The notes: generated from the sequence alone by a model not told the origin. A stretch of 64,000 nt of DNA from Bacteroidota bacterium (GCA_017858735.1 JAFMBH010000004.1:1-64000); one strand, 5' to 3'; positions 8,975 to 19,098 are shown, numbered from the stretch's first letter. Numbers and translations are program-made.

Positions 8975-10232
8975 TAGTCTTAGATTTTATGTTACTTAGA
9001 AGTTCCCATTTAGCAGGATTTTTGTAGCTAAATTGCCAAATACCCTCTTCGCCTGTAATAATGGCTATTTTATCTTCTTCCAATACAATGATATCCACAG
9101 CGGAGAACGATTTATCCTGATAAATTAAATTTTTATCGAGCGCATTTAAATCTTTAGTATCGTATAATTTGATTCCTCTATCGTCTTCACAAATAAATAG
9201 AAGCCCCTGATTTATGGACAAACCAATTGGATGATGCAAGGGATAACTTTTAATAAGTTTAGGGTTTCTTACATCTGAAATATTAATAACATCTAATTGA
9301 TTAAGAAAACCTTCACACTCCGTGCCACCCCTTAGGGTAACAAAAGCTGTTTTCCCGTCACTTACCACAGGATCACAAGCTCTCCAATGCTCAAAAGTAG
9401 ATAAAAGCTGTGGTTTTTCCGGATTATCTATACCATAAATATACATACCGTTTTGAGAACCAATAAGTAATAAACCTTCGAAAGGATAAATAGTCTCTAT
9501 ATTCCAGCCGACATTTTGAGTACTCACTTGTTTAGTAACGCCATTATCTTCCAACTTAAATGCCGACAGATTACTTGTGCTAACGGTATAAAGAAGGCCT
9601 TGATTCATGGTAAACCGAGCTGTTGAACCTCCGACACCAACGGTCCCGGAAGGTGTTTTAAGACCTGAAGTCAAGCTATTATTGTCTCTTGTCCATATTA
9701 CATTTCCTTCAAAAAAACTATTTCCGGAATTTTCAGAGCAAGGAAAAGTCTCCGTAACACCAGCCGCTTTATAGGCTACTAATAAACCCAGTTTTTCATC
9801 TTTACCATAACTTGGAAAAGCATTTTCCAGTCTGTAAATTTCCTTTACATCCAGGGGATTTTTCAAATCGAGGACAACTAAATCAATATAACTATCCGCA
9901 TAAAGTAAACCATTTCTAACGGCAAGGTCTGAATTACCGGGTATTTTAAGAAACGAAATAAATTTAGGATTTGCAGGAACCTTATTATCAACCACATGAA
10001 TACCAAGGTCTGGTTCATTTATTAACAAATAGTCTCCGTAAACGTAAATTTTTCCCGTTGTAACCAACTCTTTGGAAACAGACGCTGCTACTTTTTGCCT
10101 GAGTACCTCCGGTTTTACATAAACAGGATCAAAACGTTGATAAGTATATACATTTTCGCAAGTATCCTTTAAACAAGAGTTTAAGGAAAAGCACAGGGAA
10201 AAAACAGTTAAAACAAAAATCGCATTTTTCAT
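8967..10232 (-). CDS. LVIVD-repeat lipoprotein
   Basis: 421 residues. The N-terminus MKNAIFVLTVFSLCFSLNSC has a signal peptide with the lipid-accepting Cys at residue 20. The body carries repeated beta-strand units built around short phrases such as IHVVDNKVPANPKF, LVVLDLKNPLDVKE, MYIYGIDNPEKPQ and LDVINISDVRNPKL, the LVIVD-repeat pattern of a beta propeller. It is cotranscribed with the barrel-like protein downstream (8-base overlap). The pair may form an envelope complex; that is inference. Confidence 0.75.
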   Translation of the reverse strand: MKNAIFVLTVFSLCFSLNSCLKDTCENVYTYQRFDPVYVKPEVLRQKVAASVSKELVTTGKIYVYGDYLLINEPDLGIHVVDNKVPANPKFISFLKIPGNSDLAVRNGLLYADSYIDLVVLDLKNPLDVKEIYRLENAFPSYGKDEKLGLLVAYKAAGVTETFPCSENSGNSFFEGNVIWTRDNNSLTSGLKTPSGTVGVGGSTARFTMNQGLLYTVSTSNLSAFKLEDNGVTKQVSTQNVGWNIETIYPFEGLLLIGSQNGMYIYGIDNPEKPQLLSTFEHWRACDPVVSDGKTAFVTLRGGTECEGFLNQLDVINISDVRNPKLIKSYPLHHPIGLSINQGLLFICEDDRGIKLYDTKDLNALDKNLIYQDKSFSAVDIIVLEEDKIAIITGEEGIWQFSYKNPAKWELLSNIKSKTND

Positions 10233-10320
10233 AATAGAAGTATTTAACGACAGATTAAATCAATATCTAAATTTAATAACGTTAAATAAAAAAAATGCGT
10301 TGGCTTTAAACAAAAAAAAG

Positions 10321-11760
10321 TTAAAATCTTTTTGAATATTTTGGAAAAGAGATCATAGAAAAGGGATAATTCTTACCAAGATTAACCCCAAAAGAAGAAA
10401 GTTCATTGGCTGAAAGCGAATTAAATGCAATGAGTTTATCTGCTGGAACCTGCTTTAATTGAGGAAGCCAGTGTTTTACAAATTGCCCGTATTGATCATA
10501 TTTTGACGATTGCGTCTGAATATTAAAGGAACGATCCTCTCTGGGATCACTCCCTACGCCTGCCACGTAATTCCAGTTTCCGTAATTACTACAAACGTCA
10601 TAATCAATGAGAACAGATTCGAAATATTCAGCACCTAAAAGCCAGTTGATTTTAAGGTCTTTGGCTAAGAAACTCGCAACAACTTGCCTTCCCCGATTAG
10701 ACATAAAGCCGGTACTGTTAAGTTCCTTCATATTGGCATCAATAAAAGGGACGCCAGTACTACCATCTGCCCATTTTTGAAAAGATTCAAAATTTGTCTT
10801 AAAAGAATGGTTTTCAAGATCCCTGGTACCCCCAATCTGGAATATTTTGCTTTTGTATTTTTTTCCCATTAATCTAAAGAAATCACGCCAAAGCAGTTCA
10901 AAAATCAACCAATAAGTACTTTCGTTGGCCATTCTCTCTTTTTCAAATCTTCTGATTTCATGATAAATTATTTTAGGAGATAAGCAACCCATGGCTAACC
11001 AGGCAGAGAAGCGAGAAGAAAAATTTCTACCTAACATTCCATTTCTGGTTTCTTTATACTTCAGAATACCTTCTGTCTCCCATAGATAATCATGTAATCT
11101 TTTGAGTGCAGCTGTTTCACCTCCTTCAAATCCAGATTTATCGATATTATCTACATCTATGAAACCAAGTTTTTCCATGGTAGGTATATCTCCGGCGTTT
11201 ATCGGCACAGAAATAGGCTGAAACTGTTTTACAGGCGCCGGAAAAGGATCTCTTACTGGAATAATTCTCTCAACTTCCTTTCTGAATTGTGAAAAAATAT
11301 CAGGTGTATGTGTCACCGGAAAGGGTAAGTCCGCAGTGTAATAGAGCATTTTGCCCCTGAAATACAATAATTCCTTACCTTCCTGCCAAAGCAACTTTTC
11401 CAGATTATCCTGAACTTTAACCTCTTCTATCGTTCTCTCCCTGTTGCAATAAATAGCTGTAGCCTTAGTTTGATTAGCAATATTAATTAAAATATTTTCT
11501 GTATGGCCTACCCTCACAATTAAATCAGAACCAAGTTTCTTTAAATTTAATCGCAAATCCTGAATGCTCTCCAATAAAAACTTCATTCTGAACTTACCGA
11601 TTTTTGGAAAATCAAAAGAGGTTTTTCCGAATATTTGCCTTTCATCCAGTACAAAAACGGGAATTACTTCTTTAGACTGTCGTATAGCCTCAAAAAGCGC
11701 CTCATTATCATGCAACCTTAAATCTTGTCTAAACCAAACAATTACCCTTTCCCTAAGCAT
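10321..11760 (-). CDS. DASH-family cryptochrome / photolyase-like flavoprotein
   Basis: 479 residues. It has an N-terminal photolyase Rossmann domain (VIVWFRQDLRLHDNEAL at residues 7-23) and a C-terminal FAD-binding helical domain with WRDFFRLMGKKY, NRGRQVVASFLAKDL, DYDVCSNYGNWNYVAGVG and DPREDRSFN, the hallmarks of cryptochrome-DASH. Family members bind FAD and a folate antenna and repair cyclobutane dimers in single-stranded DNA or act in blue-light signalling. It sits about 6 kb from the rhodopsin operon, so light-related genes are near but not in one operon. Length is normal. Confidence 0.92.
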   Translation of the reverse strand: MLRERVIVWFRQDLRLHDNEALFEAIRQSKEVIPVFVLDERQIFGKTSFDFPKIGKFRMKFLLESIQDLRLNLKKLGSDLIVRVGHTENILINIANQTKATAIYCNRERTIEEVKVQDNLEKLLWQEGKELLYFRGKMLYYTADLPFPVTHTPDIFSQFRKEVERIIPVRDPFPAPVKQFQPISVPINAGDIPTMEKLGFIDVDNIDKSGFEGGETAALKRLHDYLWETEGILKYKETRNGMLGRNFSSRFSAWLAMGCLSPKIIYHEIRRFEKERMANESTYWLIFELLWRDFFRLMGKKYKSKIFQIGGTRDLENHSFKTNFESFQKWADGSTGVPFIDANMKELNSTGFMSNRGRQVVASFLAKDLKINWLLGAEYFESVLIDYDVCSNYGNWNYVAGVGSDPREDRSFNIQTQSSKYDQYGQFVKHWLPQLKQVPADKLIAFNSLSANELSSFGVNLGKNYPFSMISFPKYSKRF

Positions 11761-11879
11761 AAAAAATTATTAGTTAAAAATCTTTATGTTAAACAACAAT
11801 CACTAAGGTATGTTTTTAAAGATAGAAATAATTTATTCCTAATAAAATGATTTATATTGGGGACATAAACTGTAACATA

Positions 11880-12767
11880 ATGACAAAATATCCCATCCGC
11901 TATTTATTATCTGCTCTGCTACTTTTCTTATCTGAACATTTTTTATTAAGTCAAGAACATGCTGCTTACTTGATTTTCAACAATAAAGGTGAAAAAGTAG
12001 ATTATGAACAGGTAAAGAAAAAATCTGCGGATAACGATGTGATTTTTTTTGGAGAACTACATAATAATCCAATTTCTCACTGGTTACAATTTAAATTGAC
12101 CGCAGATCTTTATGATCTCAAGGATGGCAAATTGATCTTGGGTGCTGAAATGTTTGAAACGGACGATCAATTGGTTATGGATGAATATTTGTTAGGGAAG
12201 ATTAATGTTAAAAATTTTGAAGAGGAAGCTAAACTCTGGGATAACTACAGCACGGATTACAAGCCATTAGTAGAATTTGCCAAAACAAAAAAAATAACGT
12301 TTAAGGCGACCAATGTACCCCGACGATATGCTAATCTGGTTTTCAGAACTGGCTTAGAAGGACTAAATGAACTTAGTGAGTCAGCAAAAGCTCAATTTTT
12401 ACCACCACTACCGATTCCACTGGATGTAACATTACCAACCTATAAAAAAATGATATCCATGATGGGTAACCATGGGAGTAATACTTCCGATAATATGGTG
12501 AAAGCGCAGGCCATCAAGGACGCCACCATGGGTTACTCTATTTCTACCGCTTTAAAACCAAATCACCTTTTTCTTCATTTTAATGGAGCTTATCATTCAG
12601 ACGAAAAGGAAGGTATTTTATGGTACCTTAATAAATATAAACCCAATCTGAAAATTTTAACCATAAGTACCGTGGAACAAGACAAGATAGATGTTTTAGA
12701 TCCCGAAAATTTTAATAAAGCAGATTTCATTCTGGTTGTTCCAGAAAAAATGACTAAAACGTATTGA
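11880..12767 (+). CDS. ChaN-like (haem-binding uptake, Tiki superfamily) protein
   Basis: 295 residues from ATG 11880; an upstream in-frame Met at 11847 would precede the signal peptide and is less likely. After the signal peptide (ending FLLSQ) come DVIFFGELHNNPISHW and GAEMFETDDQLVMDEYL, the two conserved strands of the ChaN/DUF399 family, which in some bacteria binds haem for iron uptake. The next gene begins two bases after the stop and encodes a small cytochrome c, so the two are surely one operon and a haem-related role fits the context. Confidence 0.82.
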   Translation: MTKYPIRYLLSALLLFLSEHFLLSQEHAAYLIFNNKGEKVDYEQVKKKSADNDVIFFGELHNNPISHWLQFKLTADLYDLKDGKLILGAEMFETDDQLVMDEYLLGKINVKNFEEEAKLWDNYSTDYKPLVEFAKTKKITFKATNVPRRYANLVFRTGLEGLNELSESAKAQFLPPLPIPLDVTLPTYKKMISMMGNHGSNTSDNMVKAQAIKDATMGYSISTALKPNHLFLHFNGAYHSDEKEGILWYLNKYKPNLKILTISTVEQDKIDVLDPENFNKADFILVVPEKMTKTY

Positions 12768-12768
12768 T

Positions 12769-13161
12769 TTGGAAAAATTAACCTTTTTTATTTTATTGAT
12801 TTTATTCACTTCTTGCGGAAATACCACCTATCCACAAGGCAAAATTCTTTACGAAAATTTCTGTGTAAGTTGTCACATGCCAGATGGAACAGGTTTAAAA
12901 TCACTTATTCCAACCTTAGTCAAAGCGGATTATCTACTTGAAAATCCTTTAAAAACTGCCTGCATCATTCGATATGGGATAAAAGACACTATAATGGTAA
13001 ATGGGAATCAATATACTCAAGAGATGGCAGCCATTCCTGTTTTATCAGATTTTGAAATAGCTAATATTATGAATTATATTCATTCATCGTGGGGTAATAA
13101 CATGCCATTTGTTACCTTAGCTCAAGTAAAAGAAGCATTGGACAGTTGTACTATTGAGTAA
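12769..13161 (+). CDS. Small lipoprotein cytochrome c
   Basis: 130 residues. The chosen start is TTG at 12769, two bases after the previous stop; it gives MEKLTFFILLILFTSC, a good lipoprotein signal with Cys16. One haem-binding site, CVSCH, is followed by DGTGL, and a probable distal Met lies in the MAAIPVLSD region. This is the class I cytochrome c form. It would be anchored in the periplasm and carry single electrons, possibly for the neighbouring ChaN-like protein's system. Confidence 0.85.
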   Translation: MEKLTFFILLILFTSCGNTTYPQGKILYENFCVSCHMPDGTGLKSLIPTLVKADYLLENPLKTACIIRYGIKDTIMVNGNQYTQEMAAIPVLSDFEIANIMNYIHSSWGNNMPFVTLAQVKEALDSCTIE

Positions 13162-13177
13162 TGTTCAAAAAATTATA

Positions 13178-13206
13178 TTGAATTACAGATTTACTCGTTA
13201 TTTTTG
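13178..13206 (+). promoter_or_regulatory. Bacteroidota-type promoter for the CHU_C protein gene
   Basis: TTG at 13178-13180, 18 bases, then TATTTTTG at 13199-13206; predicted start near 13213, 30 bases before the ATG at 13244. Confidence 0.5.
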
Positions 13207-13243
13207 ATAAATAATCTGATGTTAGATCGGAAAACATACTACT

Positions 13244-15577
13244 ATGAAAATTAAATTTGCCATTAAATGGTTTTTTATTGGATTGCTTTGTAGCTACATG
13301 GCAAATATAAATGGACAATCCAACGTTGGAAACCAAAATACATCCTTAATTCATGGAGCGGACACTATTTTTGTATGTGACACTGATCTTCAGGTAAATT
13401 TAAAGTCCATCCCCGCCGTTTACTACAAATGGTCACCATCCAACTTATTTAATGATGCCACAGCGGAGAACCCAACGGTCCGCCCAATGCAATCTGGATG
13501 GGTATATTTAACTGCTTTAGTAAATGGAACGGTTTTAAAAGATTCTACTTATTTATCCATCGTTAACCCCATTTTAACTAAAGGAACTTTCAACGCCACT
13601 CCCATTTGTGCTGGAACGCCTCTTTTATTGCCCATTCAATCCAATGCAGGAAACCAGGGAATTTCGTGGACTACCGATATAAAGACCAATATATTAGCTA
13701 ACGGAAGCGCAATCATCTATCCTAATACAACGGGCATTGCCACAGTAAGCCTGCAAATTGGTAAATGTAACTCACTAGTTACCTTCAATTATTCGGTAAA
13801 AGAAACGCGCGTAAATATAATCTCTGAAAAAGACACCATAGAAATTTGTAAAGGAACTAAGCTAACTTTAAAAGCAGGAACAAATACGGGTGTAACAAGT
13901 AGTGTTACCTGGCTACCTAATGACAAGTTTATTGATAATGCCAGAGGTGGTACCGTAAAAGTGGATCCGCCGGTTTCGACCACCTACATAGCCACCTTTA
14001 TCCAGGACGGCTGCACAGTGAAAGATTCAGTAAGAATCAGAGTAGATTCCCTTCCCTCAAAATTAATTATCTCCAAAGACGAAAATAAAGAGCAATACTG
14101 TCAGGGAACAATAGTGAAATTAACTTCCCCTGTCTATAATCCAGCAGAATACCCGGATATAAAGCATAGTTGGTTTCCAACTAAAGGATTTGAATCACCT
14201 GATTCTCTTTACAATTTAGTAATTACTACCATTGATAGTATTATTTTATTTAGGGCTACTTCAAACCATGCCTGCAGAGATACCCAGCCAGCTATCATTC
14301 CAGTGATAAAACCAAAAAATCTTACCCTTACACCAAAAGATACGACCATTTGCATTGGACAAAAGGTTACTTTGAATTTATCTTTTGAAGGGCCAGGTGA
14401 AATAACATGGGAACCTGAAGACGCAGTATCATGTAAAAGTTGTAAAAATCCTACGCTATTCTTAACACAATCAAAAGAAGTAAAGGCGACGGTAAAAGAA
14501 AAGGATTGTCCAACAACCATAACGGCAAAAATAAATGTCATACCCGCTCCGGCCATTGGTTTTAACACTAAAACAACCATCTGCAGAGGAGAAGAGATAC
14601 AGCTTTTGGTGTCCAATGACCCATTGGTAACCTACACCTGGAGTTCCTCAACAGATCCTGCATTCACCTCTGTAAATCCATTAATAAAAGTAAGACCAAC
14701 CGTCAATACGGTATATACTGTAAAAGCGCAGGCAGGAATTTGCGCTCCAACCTCAGCGTCAATAACAATTACTGTGATACAACCATCATCGGTAAGTATC
14801 CCGGCAAATCTAACCATTTGTCCCGGTCTTCCTTTAAACCTGGAAGCGACGGGGAATGCAGTACTTGGTGTGGATCAACAATATAAGTGGTCATATAACA
14901 ATCAAACTGTTTTAGGACCTAAACTTGCCTTACAAGGACTCACTACTACCACCACATTTACAATGGATTATACCTATGGTCCAAATTGTGGGGCGGATAG
15001 AAAATCTGTCACAGTCACTGTGGCTGCTCTACCAAGACTTTCAAATTTTAAAATTGAACCCATTGAAGCGAACACTTCCGGCGTTCCTTTGGGGGAAAAA
15101 GTTACCATACTTGCTAATCTAACGCCCTTAAATCTTCCAGGTATAACCTATACCTGGAAGGCAAATGGTAAAGATATTCCAGGTTCTACCCCATTATTGG
15201 AACATGTTCCTACGGAAAATCCTACAACCTACACGCTCATTATTAAAAATGCCACAGGTTGTGAATTAACGTTTAGTTCACCCCCGATACCCGTTTTAGC
15301 ACCCGTTTTTGATATCCCTAATGCATTTACACCAGACGGCGACGGAGTCAATGATTTCTTTAACGTAGTGTACAGAGGGAAAATAGAAATTACTAAGTTT
15401 AACGTATTTAACCGTTGGGGACAGACCGTGTATAAGAACGAAACGCCTACCACAGGCTGGGATGGCAGGTTTAATGGCACTGATTCACCAAGTGATATTT
15501 ATGTTTACTACATCATCATTAAATTTCCTGACGGGAAGGAGTTTATTAAAAAAGGAGATTTAACCTTATTCAGATAG
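13244..15577 (+). CDS. Type IX-secreted protein with gliding-motility-associated C-terminal domain
   Basis: 777 residues. Signal peptide ends near NINGQ. The body is a series of Ig-like/PKD-like beta domains of about 80-90 residues, each opening with a Cys-containing strand (ICKGTKLTL, ICIGQKVTLNL, ICRGEEIQLL, ICPGLPLNL). The C-terminal about 90 residues contain IPNAFTPDGDGVND, FNVFNRWGQTVYKN and GWDGRFNG, the CHU_C/gliding-motility-associated (TIGR04131) signature that directs proteins to the type IX system and the cell surface. Likely a surface adhesin or structural protein. Its 3' end overlaps the convergent acyltransferase gene by 12 bases. Confidence 0.9.
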   Translation: MKIKFAIKWFFIGLLCSYMANINGQSNVGNQNTSLIHGADTIFVCDTDLQVNLKSIPAVYYKWSPSNLFNDATAENPTVRPMQSGWVYLTALVNGTVLKDSTYLSIVNPILTKGTFNATPICAGTPLLLPIQSNAGNQGISWTTDIKTNILANGSAIIYPNTTGIATVSLQIGKCNSLVTFNYSVKETRVNIISEKDTIEICKGTKLTLKAGTNTGVTSSVTWLPNDKFIDNARGGTVKVDPPVSTTYIATFIQDGCTVKDSVRIRVDSLPSKLIISKDENKEQYCQGTIVKLTSPVYNPAEYPDIKHSWFPTKGFESPDSLYNLVITTIDSIILFRATSNHACRDTQPAIIPVIKPKNLTLTPKDTTICIGQKVTLNLSFEGPGEITWEPEDAVSCKSCKNPTLFLTQSKEVKATVKEKDCPTTITAKINVIPAPAIGFNTKTTICRGEEIQLLVSNDPLVTYTWSSSTDPAFTSVNPLIKVRPTVNTVYTVKAQAGICAPTSASITITVIQPSSVSIPANLTICPGLPLNLEATGNAVLGVDQQYKWSYNNQTVLGPKLALQGLTTTTTFTMDYTYGPNCGADRKSVTVTVAALPRLSNFKIEPIEANTSGVPLGEKVTILANLTPLNLPGITYTWKANGKDIPGSTPLLEHVPTENPTTYTLIIKNATGCELTFSSPPIPVLAPVFDIPNAFTPDGDGVNDFFNVVYRGKIEITKFNVFNRWGQTVYKNETPTTGWDGRFNGTDSPSDIYVYYIIIKFPDGKEFIKKGDLTLFR

Positions 15578-16846
15578 TTTGAACCTAAACGTGTCTAAAA
15601 TATCCTTTTTTAAGGATAATAGTTTTTCTTTTTGAGCTTCCTCAAGCTTTAAAAATCCATTATGTCCAGTTTTGATGGCTTGTTTTTCCCGAAAGTAAAG
15701 AGAAAAATAAGCCATTAATCCTAGGGAGAATGCTAAGGGTATGACTAAAATGGACATATAAACTGAAAGAAAAATAGTAATAATCAGGTATAGTAACGAT
15801 ACGCCAAAAGCTGCACCAAAGCGAACGGGAGATTTGAACGACAAGTGTTTTATTTTATTTTTGACTACCCAATCTGCAAAATAAGTTATTGGAAAAACAA
15901 AAATAGTTCCAATAAAAGTGGTCAGATGAAAAATGGGGAAAAAGCTAACCCAGGAAGATTGTACCTGTAGGGAAATAACCTTATCGTTAAGATGGTATTT
16001 TTCTAATAAATCCAGATAAGCCCTAACTTTAAGTTTTGTGTTATCTTTTAAGCTTTGGCTTGCTTCCTCATTCCAAAATTGAGCCACTTTCCTTTCCATG
16101 TTTAAAAGAGATGTATCAAATTGATACACCTTAAAAAATGAATAATTTCGGGTATTTCGTGCCATAGTCAGGCAGGTTTCAATCAGTTCATCATCTTCCA
16201 CCTTATCGATGATGACCATATATTCTTTTAATCGACCTTCTAAATCTGCAAGTAATCTTTGGTGATCTGGAGATTTCCCATCACCAAAATAATTCCTCAC
16301 CGACAGAGGCTCACCAATGTGAAGTACCGCAGTAGTTCGAAAAGATAATGCATCGGCATAACTTACCCCAACAGGAACAATATATAAATCATCTAAATGG
16401 GGGAAATGGGTTAAAGTACCGAAAGCTATTCTTGCCACTCCCCTTTGTAAAGGCCTTAATCTTTTTTCGTGCTCCGTCCTTCCTTCAGGAAATAAAGCCA
16501 CTAATTCACTCTTGGAAATGTATTCATAACAGCGAAAAAAAGTATCATAATTATTTTTTAATGAGCCAAAACCCGACTCTTTTTGCCTAAAAACGGGAAT
16601 CATCTTAGCCTGATTTAGGAGAAAGCGATAGAACGTTTTATTAAAATGATCGCCTCTTGCCAGGAAATGTATCGGCTTATTAATATTTGCCGCCATAATA
16701 ACAGGTTCCAGAAAAGCCGTTGGATGGTTCATTGCTATAAGATAGGGCTTCTTGCGTGGTAAATTATTTAATCCAGATAAAAAAATATTCCGGAAGTAAA
16801 CTTTGATGGCTAACTGAACCAAAGGTTTTAGAAAAAAGTAGAGCAT
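15566..16846 (-). CDS. PlsC-like phospholipid/glycerol acyltransferase
   Basis: 426 residues from Met at 16846 (an upstream Met at 16882 would add 12 residues). Acyltransferase motifs: NHPTAFLEP around residues 40-48 with catalytic His41, and FPEGRTEHEKRLRPLQRG, the phosphate-binding motif. The acidic partner of the His is a Glu six residues on, where a related group has Asp. The C-terminal part has two to three hydrophobic segments (FPIFHLTTFIGTIFVFPI, LLYLIITIFLSVYMSILVI), so it is membrane-bound. It would acylate lysophosphatidate or another glycerol lipid. Divergent from miaA. Confidence 0.85.
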   Translation of the reverse strand: MLYFFLKPLVQLAIKVYFRNIFLSGLNNLPRKKPYLIAMNHPTAFLEPVIMAANINKPIHFLARGDHFNKTFYRFLLNQAKMIPVFRQKESGFGSLKNNYDTFFRCYEYISKSELVALFPEGRTEHEKRLRPLQRGVARIAFGTLTHFPHLDDLYIVPVGVSYADALSFRTTAVLHIGEPLSVRNYFGDGKSPDHQRLLADLEGRLKEYMVIIDKVEDDELIETCLTMARNTRNYSFFKVYQFDTSLLNMERKVAQFWNEEASQSLKDNTKLKVRAYLDLLEKYHLNDKVISLQVQSSWVSFFPIFHLTTFIGTIFVFPITYFADWVVKNKIKHLSFKSPVRFGAAFGVSLLYLIITIFLSVYMSILVIPLAFSLGLMAYFSLYFREKQAIKTGHNGFLKLEEAQKEKLLSLKKDILDTFRFKLSE

Positions 16847-16913
16847 AAAATTCGACCTGTTATTTAGAATGTTTACCTTCATTAATCAATTATAAAGGTA
16901 CTTTTAAATTTTT

Positions 16914-17795
16914 ATGGCAGAAAATAAAATATTGATTTGTATCGGAGGTCCAACTGCTTCGGGTAAAACGGCTCTGGCAATACAACTTGCCGAAAAATAT
17001 CATACAGAAATTCTTTCTGTGGATAGCAGGCAATTTTATAGGGAGATGAACATTGGGACCGCCAAACCCACCCAAGAGGAACAAGACAGGGTTCCACATC
17101 ATTTTATTAATCATGTTTCTATTCATGATCCTTATGATATTGGCTTGTTTGAAAAAGAAAGTATGATTTTACTGGAGGACAGATTTAAACATCACGACAT
17201 TTTAATTGCCGTAGGAGGAAGTGGCTTGTATTTCAAGGCCATGCTTGAGGGAATCGATACATTTCCCCCTGTAAGTCCTGACATCCTTGTTCAGCTTCAA
17301 AAAGAATATCTTGAAAAAGGTATAGATTATTTAAAAGGGCAACTACAAGAAGTTGACCCAAATTATTTCCAGATAGTAGATCAACATAATCCTGTGCGCC
17401 TTATCAGAGCTATCAGCATTTTTCGAGAAACCGGCCTACCATTTTCAACCTTCAGGACAGGAAAAAAAGTGGACAGATTTTTTGAAACTCATTGCTTTTA
17501 TTTGAGTCCCCCGAGAGACCTACTTTATCAAAAAATAAATGATAGAGTAGATAAAATGGAACAAGATGGATTGGTAGATGAAGTTCGCTCTCTTCAAGAG
17601 TTCAAGGAATTAAAAGCTTTACAAACCGTTGGTTATACCGAACTTTTCAAATATTTTTCCAATGAGTATGAAATTAAAGAAGCCATTCTGAAAATAAAAC
17701 AGCACACAAGACAATATGCAAAGAGACAATTAACCTGGTTTAATAATGCAGAAAAGTGGATAAAATGGGAGAATTCAAACACGATTTTATTTTGA
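16914..17795 (+). CDS. miaA: tRNA dimethylallyltransferase
   Basis: 293 residues. It transfers a dimethylallyl group to N6 of A37 in tRNAs reading UNN codons. The P-loop GGPTASGKT occupies residues 11-19; the substrate-contact motif VDSRQFYREMNIGTAKP follows, and PHHFINH and the tRNA-binding GYTELFKYF and QYAKRQLTWF segments are all present. Length is at the short end but normal. It is followed by an AT-rich hairpin at 17813-17839 and then the carotenoid/rhodopsin genes. Confidence 0.96.
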   Translation: MAENKILICIGGPTASGKTALAIQLAEKYHTEILSVDSRQFYREMNIGTAKPTQEEQDRVPHHFINHVSIHDPYDIGLFEKESMILLEDRFKHHDILIAVGGSGLYFKAMLEGIDTFPPVSPDILVQLQKEYLEKGIDYLKGQLQEVDPNYFQIVDQHNPVRLIRAISIFRETGLPFSTFRTGKKVDRFFETHCFYLSPPRDLLYQKINDRVDKMEQDGLVDEVRSLQEFKELKALQTVGYTELFKYFSNEYEIKEAILKIKQHTRQYAKRQLTWFNNAEKWIKWENSNTILF

Positions 17796-17812
17796 GTAAT
17801 ATTTTTTTACTT

Positions 17813-17839
17813 AATTAAATTCCATAAAATTTAATTTTT
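17813..17839 (+). terminator. Candidate terminator after miaA
   Basis: AATTAAATT (17813-17821) pairs perfectly with 17828-17836 across a six-base loop CCATAA and runs into TTT. The stem is entirely A-T, so it is weak. Confidence 0.35.
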
Positions 17840-17905
17840 CAAATTTTTATAGTTAATATTGATTATAAGTAAGAAATTTTCGTCTAAACCTAAAAAGTTT
17901 TTTAA

Positions 17906-19096
17906 ATGAAATTTTACGATTTCGTCATAGCGGGTGCAGGATGTTCTGGGTTAAGTCTGGCAACGGCGTTATCAAAAGCAAATGTTAAGCAGTCTATCTT
18001 ATTGATAGACAATAATATACACACAAACCAGGATAAAACCTGGTGCTTTTGGGACCTACCCAACCTCTCGCCTTTACCCTTTACTACCACTGTTTGGCAA
18101 AATCTGACCTTTTATTCAGATAATTATGAAAAGAAGGAAAAAATTCTTCCCTTTAATTATGTCGGTGTGAAATCTGGAGATTTTTACAAATACAGTTACG
18201 AAGTGCTGAAAAATGCGAAAAATATCGATATAATCGAAGAAAACATTGAACGTATTTATGGACTTGAATCAGGGGCTTGTTTAGAGACAAAAACACAAAA
18301 ATTTCATTGCCATTATTTGTTCAACTCAACCGCAATCAGTGCTGGTCATCCCAAAAGTTATTCCACCAATTCTGCTTTAAAACAACATTTTCAGGGATGG
18401 TTTGTAAAAACGGAAAAACCAGTATTCGAAAAAAATACGGCAACATTCATGGATTTCAGAACTGAGCAGCATCAGGATGTCCGATTTTTTTATGTTCTAC
18501 CCTATTCTGAAAGAGAAGCGCTCATTGAATATACTATTTTTTCAAAGCAATTATTGGCTGATGAAGCCTATGACGAACAAATTGAAAAGTATATTCAGGA
18601 AACATTACAGATTGAAAAATTCACCATTATGGAAAAGGAAAAGGGGGTTATTCCAATGGAATTTATCCACCCGGATACCACTCATAATCATATAATTCCG
18701 ATAGGGATTGTTGGTGGCGCTTTAAAACCAAGTACTGGATTTGCTTTTTCCCTCATACAAAAGCAAGTGAACCAGATTATCAAATCTATACAGTCAGATA
18801 ATTTACCTTTAAATAAAAAGAAAATTCAAAACAGATTTTCTTTTTACGATACCGTTTTACTACATCTGCTTCAAAAAAAGGAAATTAATAAATCAGCTAT
18901 TTTCATATCTTTATTTAAGGGAAACAATATTGGAACCATACTAACCTTTTTATCGGAAAAGACGGGTATTTTTGGTGAAATGAAAATATTTTCAACCTTA
19001 CCTGTAAAGGTATTTATTAGTGCATTGATTGAAATTTACTGGCCGCGACGAATAAAGGATAAATTGTATTCTCCCATTTATCAAACCATAAGATAA
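17906..19096 (+). CDS. crtY: Lycopene beta-cyclase
   Basis: 396 residues. It cyclises both ends of lycopene to beta-carotene, the precursor of retinal. The N-terminal dinucleotide-binding motif VIAGAGCSGLSLA has GxGxxG at residues 10-15, and NQDKTWCFW follows in the characteristic place of the CrtY family. FYVLPYSEREALIEYTIF and GGALKPSTGFAF are further lycopene-cyclase motifs. Its stop is two bases before blh, making an operon crtY-blh-proteorhodopsin. Upstream carotenoid genes (crtE, crtB, crtI) are not in this window. Confidence 0.93.
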   Translation: MKFYDFVIAGAGCSGLSLATALSKANVKQSILLIDNNIHTNQDKTWCFWDLPNLSPLPFTTTVWQNLTFYSDNYEKKEKILPFNYVGVKSGDFYKYSYEVLKNAKNIDIIEENIERIYGLESGACLETKTQKFHCHYLFNSTAISAGHPKSYSTNSALKQHFQGWFVKTEKPVFEKNTATFMDFRTEQHQDVRFFYVLPYSEREALIEYTIFSKQLLADEAYDEQIEKYIQETLQIEKFTIMEKEKGVIPMEFIHPDTTHNHIIPIGIVGGALKPSTGFAFSLIQKQVNQIIKSIQSDNLPLNKKKIQNRFSFYDTVLLHLLQKKEINKSAIFISLFKGNNIGTILTFLSEKTGIFGEMKIFSTLPVKVFISALIEIYWPRRIKDKLYSPIYQTIR

Positions 19097-19098
19097 TC

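Noticed and set aside
13244-15577. CRISPR or other short regular repeats in the repeat-protein genes
   Set aside because: The regularity in the 13-15 kb and 39-44 kb genes is protein-domain repetition with low DNA identity, not direct repeats with spacers.
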